NCBI GenBank assembly: GCA_945952575.1
Contig: CAMFIY010000215.1
Location: 1 to 5,334 of the forward strand
DNA length: 5,334 nucleotides
Direction: 5' to 3'
Source of the DNA: an uncultured Leucobacter sp.
GTDB taxonomy: Bacteria > Actinomycetota > Actinomycetes > Actinomycetales > Microbacteriaceae
Position numbers and translations under genes: made by a program. The notes below the pieces were generated by a model. The model was not told where the DNA came from. It made no database searches and saw nothing but the letters and a program-made list of their open reading frames with translations. Positions 1 to 5,334 of this stretch are shown piece by piece. Position 1 is the first letter of the stretch. Every line of letters begins with the position of its first letter.

Positions 1-284
1 GACGACTCGAGGTCGGACACCAGGCGATCGCCCACCGCGTCGGCGCCCACGCGGGTGAGCAGGCGCGAGGATCCGCCCTGAGCCGCGACGGCGTGCGCCA
101 CGTTGGCGGCGCTGCCGCCGCGCACGTGGAAGATCCGCGAAGGGGTATCGGTGCCGTAGGCGATCGGGCCGGAGACCCACACGATGACGTCCTCGACCAG
201 GTCGCCGGCGACGCCGATGACAGCGGTGCCGTCGGGCTCGGAGCGTGGTCCGCCCGATGCCCCGGGGCCTCGCCGGTCGCTCAT
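1..284 (-). CDS. psuK: PfkB-family carbohydrate kinase, probable pseudouridine kinase (N-terminal part; runs off left edge)
   Basis: This is the first 94 codons of a kinase gene read leftward from ATG 284-282; the rest lies outside the window. After a non-conserved, Gly/Pro-rich leader of about 19 residues, the protein shows the usual PfkB/ribokinase opening: a beta strand leading to GDLVEDVIV (residues 27-35, with acidic residues at the sugar-binding position), then the family GGSAANVAHA motif (residues 56-65), followed by LLTRVGADAVGDRL. The ATP-binding C-terminal half, including the catalytic DTxGAGD-type motif, is not visible. The start is chosen because its ATGA overlaps the psuG stop by 4 bases, implying translational coupling and one operon. 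PfkB kinases phosphorylate ribokinase-like, nucleoside or sugar substrates. Pseudouridine kinase, which makes pseudouridine 5'-phosphate for PsuG, is inferred from the overlap with psuG. The N-terminus alone cannot exclude ribokinase or another nucleoside kinase. Family call is secure; substrate is likely. Confidence 0.85.
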   Translation of the reverse strand, partial: MSDRRGPGASGGPRSEPDGTAVIGVAGDLVEDVIVWVSGPIAYGTDTPSRIFHVRGGSAANVAHAVAAQGGSSRLLTRVGADAVGDRLVSDLES

Positions 285-1207
285 CGCTCCGTCGCGGCCC
301 CGCTGACGGCGGCGGCGATGCGGGCGCCGAGCGCGACGTTGCCGGCGTAGGCCGCGATGTTGGTGCGCATACTCTTGCCGCCGGTCGTCCGGGTGATGAA
401 GTCGAGCAGGAACGGCGTGGTGTCGTGCCCCGAGACGCCCTGCTCGGCCGCCGCCGCCCAGGCTCGGGCCAGCACCTCGTCGTGCAGCTTCGGATCGAGC
501 TGCAGCGCCTCGGCGACGGGGTTGGCGACGAGCAGGGTGGACTCGATGCCGAGGCCGTCCCGGGCCGCGACGATGTCGGCGACCTCGGCCGGGCTCTCGA
601 CCGAGTAGTCGATCGAGAAGCCGGAGTCGCTGATGTAGAAGCCCGGGTACTTGGTCGTCCCGTAGCCGACGATCGCGAGGTTCAGGGTCTCGAGGCGCTC
701 GAGCGTCAGCCCGATGTCGAGGATCGACTTGACTCCGGCGCTCACGACGACGAGGGGCAGGCCGGCGAGCGTGCCGAGATCGGCCGACTCGTCGAAGCTC
801 GTCTCGGCGCCGCGGTGCACGCCGCCGAGGCCGCCGGTCGAGAAGACCTTGATGCCGGCGCGCGAGGCGAGATAGCCGGTCGCGGCCACGGTGGTGCCGG
901 CGCTCAGCCCCTTGCCCATGGCGATGGGCAGGTCCCGCAGGCTGGCCTTGACGGCGTCGTCGTCGTTGGAGAGGGCCACGATCTCGTCGGAGCTGAGTCC
1001 CACAGTCGGGCGGCCGTCCACCACGCCGATGGTCGCGGGCACCACGCCGAGATCGCGGACCTGCCGCTCGGTCTCGAGCGCGAGCTCCTGGTTGTCGGGT
1101 CTGGGGAGGCCGTGCGTGAAGATGGTCGATTCGAGCGCCAGGACCGGGCGCCCCTCGGCGACCGCGGCGCGGACCTCGTCGGAGACCTGCAACTGGTCGT
1201 GTGTCAT
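281..1207 (-). CDS. psuG: Pseudouridine-5'-phosphate glycosidase
   Basis: The enzyme reversibly cleaves the C-C glycosidic bond of pseudouridine 5'-phosphate to uracil and ribose 5-phosphate, in the cytoplasm; the breakdown direction is the usual physiological one. The 308-residue product is near the roughly 310 residues usual for PsuG. Family landmarks run in order: LALESTIFTHGLPRP (residues 23-37), GRPTVGLSSDE (65-75), DAVKASLRDLP (84-94), a STGGLGGVHRGAE block (123-135), SFDESADL (137-144) and SAGVKSILD (156-164), then a C-terminal GGKSMRTNIA stretch. E26, K87, D143 and K160 match, by motif and spacing, the E. coli catalytic residues E31, K93, D149 and K166; the last forms the Schiff base with ring-opened ribose. 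ATG 1207 is preferred over an upstream GTG at 1255 because AAAGG lies 9 bases before it and the extra 16 residues are not PsuG-like. The gene overlaps the downstream kinase start by ATGA. Nothing suggests damage to the gene. Confidence 0.96.
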   Translation of the reverse strand: MTHDQLQVSDEVRAAVAEGRPVLALESTIFTHGLPRPDNQELALETERQVRDLGVVPATIGVVDGRPTVGLSSDEIVALSNDDDAVKASLRDLPIAMGKGLSAGTTVAATGYLASRAGIKVFSTGGLGGVHRGAETSFDESADLGTLAGLPLVVVSAGVKSILDIGLTLERLETLNLAIVGYGTTKYPGFYISDSGFSIDYSVESPAEVADIVAARDGLGIESTLLVANPVAEALQLDPKLHDEVLARAWAAAAEQGVSGHDTTPFLLDFITRTTGGKSMRTNIAAYAGNVALGARIAAAVSGAATER

Positions 1208-1287
1208 CGATGACCGCCTTTCGTGCGTCTTCTGCGTTCGGCGCGCGCGATCCACACCGGACCGCGCGGCCCCCCTGCGCGCTTCAT
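1204..1287 (-). other. Possible 27-codon upstream ORF overlapping the psuG start
   Basis: Reading leftward from ATG 1287-1285 gives a 27-residue Arg-rich peptide (begins MKRAGG, ends TKGGHR). Its TGA (1206-1204) overlaps the psuG ATG in an ATGA arrangement. No convincing Shine-Dalgarno sequence precedes its ATG, which sits inside a GCGCGC-TTCAT-GCGCGC inverted repeat (1277-1293). If the proposed -10 at 1304-1309 is right, transcription would begin only about 10 bases before this ATG. Short open frames arise easily in GC-rich DNA, so this may be chance. If translated, it would couple ribosomes into psuG. Confidence 0.2.
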
Positions 1288-1293
1288 GCGCGC
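1277..1293. repeat. Small GC inverted repeat in the psuG leader
   Basis: GCGCGC (1277-1282) and GCGCGC (1288-1293) flank a 5-base spacer TTCAT, forming a perfect 6-bp stem. In the predicted psuG transcript it would lie near the 5' end. There is no U tract, so it is not a canonical terminator. Alternating GC of this sort is common by chance in such DNA, and a role in mRNA stability is only a possibility. Confidence 0.3.
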
Positions 1294-1303
1294 CCGCGCA
1301 CTC

Positions 1304-1331
1304 AGACTACCGTTTTGCGCCTTGGCGTGAA
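1304..1331 (-). promoter_or_regulatory. Candidate psuG promoter
   Basis: On the minus strand, a -35-like TTCACG (1331-1326; 4 of 6 matches to TTGACA) is followed by a 16-base spacer and a -10-like TAGTCT (1309-1304; fits the TAnnnT pattern common in actinobacteria). Transcription would start near 1297 and give a leader of about 90 bases before psuG. The -35 box overlaps the left candidate operator (1328-1343), which is what repression by the adjacent LacI-type regulator would require. This is pattern matching only. Confidence 0.4.
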
Positions 1332-1343
1332 ACCCGGGTAACG
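1328..1343. promoter_or_regulatory. Candidate LacI-family operator, copy 1 (psuG side)
   Basis: TGAAACCCGGGTAACG has the perfect 8-bp palindrome ACCCGGGT at its centre (1332-1339) with imperfect flanking arms, the shape expected for a LacI-family site with a central CG step. It matches the element at 1431-1446 in 15 of 16 bases, the only difference being G versus C at the ninth position. It overlaps the proposed -35 box of psuG. Binding by the neighbouring regulator is inferred from position, repetition and symmetry. Confidence 0.6.
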
Positions 1344-1392
1344 TGAGCGGACGGGGCGACGATACCGCGACGTCTCGGTTTGATAACGGGGC

Positions 1393-1421
1393 TTGACCGA
1401 CCGCGGCCGGGGGAGAAAACT
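1393..1421 (+). promoter_or_regulatory. Weak candidate promoter for the regulator/transporter arm
   Basis: TTGACC (1393-1398; 5 of 6 matches to the -35 consensus) is followed after 17 bases by AAAACT (1416-1421), a poor -10 match (3 of 6). If used, transcription would begin at about 1428 and the second operator (1431-1446) would sit immediately downstream, suited to autorepression. The -10 is weak and the true promoter may lie elsewhere in 1344-1475. Confidence 0.25.
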
Positions 1422-1430
1422 GGCTGGGAA

Positions 1431-1451
1431 TGAAACCCGCGTAACGCGGGT
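1431..1451. promoter_or_regulatory. Candidate LacI-family operator, copy 2 (regulator side)
   Basis: TGAAACCCGCGTAACG (1431-1446) repeats copy 1 with one mismatch. Its right part extends into a perfect inverted repeat, ACCCGCG (1435-1441), TAA, CGCGGGT (1445-1451). It ends about 40 bases before the GTG of the LacI-family gene, a usual place for an autoregulatory site. The two copies are in the same orientation and 103 bases apart, close to ten helical turns, which would allow a dimer on each, or looping if the protein is tetrameric. Confidence 0.6.
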
Positions 1452-1489
1452 CGGGGATAGCAAGCCACGGAACACAGGGAAGTGACCAG

Positions 1490-2518
1490 GTGGTCGGAAG
1501 AGCAGACGTCGCACGCCTCGCAGGCGTGAGTCCCGCCGTCGTCTCCTATGTGCTGAACGACTCCCACCCAGTCTCCCCGCAGACCCGCGCCCGGGTCGAG
1601 GCCGCGATCCAGGAGCTCGGCTACCGGCCGAACGCGCTCGCCCGGAGCCTCGCCACCGCACGCTCGCACACCCTCGGCCTGCTGCTTCCCGACTCGTCGA
1701 ACACCTTCTTCGCCCAGCTGGCCGGCGCCGTCGAGAACGCGGCGCTCGAGGCCGGCTTCGTCGTGCTGCTCGGCAACGGCGCCGACGATGCGGAGCGCGA
1801 GCTCGGCTACGTGCGCGCCTTTCTCGATCGCCAGGCCGACGGCGTCATCGCGGTGCCGGGCGGCGAGTTCGAGCAGGGCTGGCGCGAGATCAGCGCGGCG
1901 CGGATCCCGACCGTCACCCTCGACCGCCTGCCCCGAGACCTCGACCTGCCCTCGGTATCGGTCGACAACCTCGGCGGCGGCCGCACCGCCACCGAGCACC
2001 TCATCGGCCACGGCCGCACCCGGATCGCCTGCATCACCGGCGGGCGGCAGATGTCCTCGGCGCGCGGCCGCGCGGAGGGGTGGGAGCTCGCGTTGCGCGG
2101 AGCCGGCCTGCCCGTGTCGGCCGAGCGCCTGGTCTACGGGGCCTTCACCGCCGAGTCCGGCCACGCCGCGACGCTCGACCTGCTCGAGCGCGACCCTCGG
2201 ATCGACGGCATCTTCGTCGGATCCGACCTCCAGGGCGTCGGCGTGATCCGCGCCCTCGCCGATCTCGGGTTGCAGGCGGGCCGAGACCTCAGCGTGGTGA
2301 GCTTCGACGGTACCGTCCTCAGCGAATACACGACCCCTCGGCTCACCACCGTGACCCAGCCCTACGACCGGCTCGCGGCCGAGGCGATCCGCATGCTCGT
2401 GACCCTGATCGAGGATCCCGCCAGGGACCGCACCGACATGCATCTCGTCCTGCCCACCGTCCTCATTCCCCGCGACACCTGCGGGTGCCGCGGCATCGAG
2501 AAGCGCGCGGCCGCCTGA
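1490..2518 (+). CDS. LacI/GalR-family transcriptional regulator
   Basis: A 342-residue DNA-binding repressor, normal length for the family. The N-terminal helix-turn-helix reads ADVARLAGVSPAVVSYVLND (residues 5-24), followed by RARVEAAIQELGYRPNALARSL, which holds the third helix and the hinge helix that enters the minor groove. From about residue 60 comes a periplasmic-binding-protein-like effector domain, with the typical HTLGLLLPDSSNTFFAQLA opening, ADGVIAVPG, SVDNLGGGRTATEHLIGHG, GIFVGSD and SVVSFDG motifs. The GTG start has AGGGAAG (1476-1482) 7 bases upstream and puts the helix-turn-helix at the usual distance from the N-terminus. It is divergent from psuG and lies 70 bases before a transporter gene on its own strand, so it probably controls both arms. 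The inducer is not readable from sequence; pseudouridine, another nucleoside or a phosphorylated derivative are candidates by context. The C-terminus carries a DTCGC cysteine pair. Confidence 0.95.
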   Translation: MVGRADVARLAGVSPAVVSYVLNDSHPVSPQTRARVEAAIQELGYRPNALARSLATARSHTLGLLLPDSSNTFFAQLAGAVENAALEAGFVVLLGNGADDAERELGYVRAFLDRQADGVIAVPGGEFEQGWREISAARIPTVTLDRLPRDLDLPSVSVDNLGGGRTATEHLIGHGRTRIACITGGRQMSSARGRAEGWELALRGAGLPVSAERLVYGAFTAESGHAATLDLLERDPRIDGIFVGSDLQGVGVIRALADLGLQAGRDLSVVSFDGTVLSEYTTPRLTTVTQPYDRLAAEAIRMLVTLIEDPARDRTDMHLVLPTVLIPRDTCGCRGIEKRAAA

Positions 2519-2554
2519 ACGGGGAATCCGCGTGCATCCAGACCCAACAACCCG

Positions 2555-2570
2555 CTACATTTCACTAGAA
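2555..2570 (+). promoter_or_regulatory. Possible weak internal promoter element before the BMP lipoprotein gene
   Basis: The 70-base gap between the regulator and the lipoprotein gene is clearly more AT-rich than its surroundings. It contains TACATT (2556-2561), which fits the TAnnnT -10 pattern, and an interrupted palindrome TTTC-ACTA-GAAA (2560-2571, partly beyond the listed end). No good -35 is present 16-18 bases upstream, and the operator motif of the divergent region is not repeated here. It could be a second start for the transporter genes or simply an AT-rich spacer. Confidence 0.2.
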
Positions 2571-2588
2571 ACACATCAAAGGAGAAAC

Positions 2589-3617
2589 ATGCGCAAGCAC
2601 ATCCTCTCGGCTGCGGCGCTCGCCGCCGTGGCCGCGCTCACCCTCGCCGGGTGCAGCTCGTCCGGCGACAACGGAGGCGACAAGGGCGGCGAGAAGACCT
2701 ACGCCGTCGCCAACGTCGTCAACGGCAACCTGGGCGACCAGGGCTTCTTCGACGATTCCGAGACCGGCATGGCCGAGCTCAAGAAGCAGGGCATCGACAC
2801 CAAGACCCTGCAGGCCGACGCCAACAACCAGTCGCAGTGGAAGGCCAATGTCGAGTCCGTCTCGACCGGCAAGTACAACCTGGTCGTCGTGGGTACCTGG
2901 CAGATGAACGACATCCTGGCCGACGCCTCGAAGAAGTACCCGGATCAGCACTACGTGATCTACGACTCCGCGGTCGAGGCGCCCAACGTGGCATCGATCC
3001 TCTACGCGCAGAACGAGGGATCCTTCCTCGCCGGCGTGCTCGCAGCCACCACGGTGAAGAACCAGACCGGCCTCGCCAAGGGCAGCAAGAGCGTCGGCTT
3101 CGTCGGCGGCCAGGACGCACCCCCGATCACCGACTTCCTCGCGGGCTTCGAAGCCGGCGTGAAGGCCGTCGATCCCAACATGGAGGTCCAGAAGGCCTTC
3201 GTGAACGACTTCGTGAACTCCACCAAGGCGTTCGACCAGACCACCGCCATGTACAACAAGGGCGCGGGCGTCGTCTTCGCCGTCGCCGGCCAGGCGGGCC
3301 TCGGCGTGCTGAAGGCCGCGAAGTCCTCGGACAAGTTCGCGATCGGCGTCGACAGCAACCAGAACCAGATCCAGCCGGGTCACGTGCTGGCCTCGATGCG
3401 CAAGTACATCGGCAACTCGATCGTCACCGCGGTCGCGGCCGATCAGAAGGGCGAGCTGAAGTACGGCGAGACCACGGTCTACAACCTCGCGAACAACGGC
3501 GTGGGCCTCGACTTCGACAACAACGGCGACCTCGTGTCCGCCGATGTCATCAAGTCGATCGAGGACTACAAGGCCCAGATCATCGCGGGCTCCCTCAAGG
3601 TGCCGACCGGCAACTAG
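2589..3617 (+). CDS. BMP/PnrA-family lipoprotein, nucleoside ABC transporter substrate-binding protein
   Basis: A 342-residue lipoprotein that should bind a nucleoside outside the membrane and pass it to the ABC importer encoded next to it. Residues 1-22 form a lipoprotein signal with lipobox LAGC, C22 being the lipidated residue, followed by a Gly/Asp/Lys linker. Motifs of the BMP family (Treponema PnrA, Bacillus NupN/YufN) follow: NLGDQGFFDDSETGM (47-60), NEGSFLAGVLAA (142-153), VGFVGGQDAPPITDFLAGFEAG (169-190, conserved glycines and GF..G), VVFAVAGQAGLGV (228-240), AIGVDSNQNQ (251-260) and GHVLASMRKYIG (264-275). The start at 2589 has AAAGGAG immediately upstream and gives a proper signal peptide; the in-frame GTG at 2532 would add 19 residues before it and is rejected. 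BMP proteins typically bind purine or pyrimidine nucleosides. Proximity to psuG suggests pseudouridine, which remains an inference. D50 and the following FF lie where ligand contacts occur in this family. Confidence 0.94.
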   Translation: MRKHILSAAALAAVAALTLAGCSSSGDNGGDKGGEKTYAVANVVNGNLGDQGFFDDSETGMAELKKQGIDTKTLQADANNQSQWKANVESVSTGKYNLVVVGTWQMNDILADASKKYPDQHYVIYDSAVEAPNVASILYAQNEGSFLAGVLAATTVKNQTGLAKGSKSVGFVGGQDAPPITDFLAGFEAGVKAVDPNMEVQKAFVNDFVNSTKAFDQTTAMYNKGAGVVFAVAGQAGLGVLKAAKSSDKFAIGVDSNQNQIQPGHVLASMRKYIGNSIVTAVAADQKGELKYGETTVYNLANNGVGLDFDNNGDLVSADVIKSIEDYKAQIIAGSLKVPTGN

Positions 3618-3627
3618 CCGATCCGCA

Positions 3628-3657
3628 GGGGTGCGACCGGGGGACCGGTCGCACCCC
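3628..3657 (+). terminator. Strong intercistronic hairpin (attenuator, 3'-end stabiliser or partial terminator)
   Basis: GGGGTGCGACCGG (3628-3640) and CCGGTCGCACCCC (3645-3657) form a perfect 13-bp stem closed by a GGGA loop, starting 11 bases after the lipoprotein stop. The sequence that follows is C-rich with no T tract, so it is not a textbook intrinsic terminator. The next gene starts 48 bases later on the same strand and clearly belongs to the same transporter. Such hairpins after binding-protein genes are known to protect the upstream message and lower downstream expression, giving more binding protein than ATPase; that role here is inferred. Confidence 0.7.
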
Positions 3658-3705
3658 GCCCCACTCCCCACCAGCCTGTCGCATTCGCACGGAAGGAATG
3701 CCGCC

Positions 3706-5334
<1,629 letters not shown>

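Noticed and set aside
245..1213. Plus-strand open frame (322 codons) opposite psuG
   Set aside because: It is the antisense shadow of a complete, motif-bearing psuG.
1208..1255. Upstream in-frame GTG start (1255) for psuG
   Set aside because: The added 16 residues are not PsuG-like, and the ATG at 1207 has a good ribosome-binding site at proper spacing and gives the family length.
1379..1390. Possible third operator around TTTGATAACGGG
   Set aside because: It shares only the TAACG core with the two good copies, lacks the CCCG(G/C)G centre and is not palindromic.
1208..1489. Riboswitch, small RNA or tRNA in the divergent region
   Set aside because: No tRNA cloverleaf or recognisable riboswitch core was found. 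The visible structure is explained by the paired operators, promoter-like boxes and short GC palindromes.
1307..2443. Minus-strand open frame (378 codons) opposite the LacI-family gene
   Set aside because: It overlaps a well-formed repressor gene and the divergent regulatory region, and its product has no recognisable domain.
3628..3657. Reading the hairpin as a true end of the operon
   Set aside because: There is no T tract, and the following gene is the matching ATPase of the same transporter only 48 bases on.

Overview
The window is high-GC DNA with strong G/C third-position bias, GTG starts and tightly packed genes. This fits an actinobacterium, possibly of the Microbacteriaceae type; that lineage is an inference from composition and gene style, not from a marker gene. 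All of the sequence is accounted for by five genes around one divergent regulatory region. The window cuts through the genes at both ends.

Left arm (minus strand, 1207 down to 1): a pseudouridine-5'-phosphate glycosidase (PsuG) gene is followed, through a 4-base ATGA overlap, by the start of a PfkB-family sugar/nucleoside kinase that runs off the left edge. Next to psuG, this kinase is most simply pseudouridine kinase (PsuK). Together they would convert pseudouridine to pseudouridine 5'-phosphate and then to uracil plus ribose 5-phosphate.

Centre (1208-1489): a 282-base divergent intergenic region. It holds two near-identical 16-base elements (1328-1343 and 1431-1446; 15 of 16 bases match) lying 103 bases apart. 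One overlaps a plausible leftward promoter for psuG; the other lies just upstream of the regulator gene. They are the best candidates for operators of the LacI-family protein encoded next door.

Right arm (plus strand, 1490 to the right edge): a LacI/GalR-family repressor, then a BMP/PnrA-family lipoprotein (substrate-binding protein of nucleoside ABC transporters), a 13-bp perfect hairpin, then a tandem two-domain ABC ATPase of the NupO/YufO-RbsA type that is still open at the window edge. Permease genes are expected just beyond.

Taken together, this looks like a self-contained nucleoside uptake-and-breakdown locus. A BMP-type ABC importer brings in a nucleoside, PsuK/PsuG degrade it, and a LacI-type repressor controls both arms from paired operators. 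The individual families are well known. The specific proposal that this BMP importer carries pseudouridine rests on gene neighbourhood alone and is the most interesting testable idea here. No mobile elements, RNA genes, CRISPR arrays or phage features were seen.
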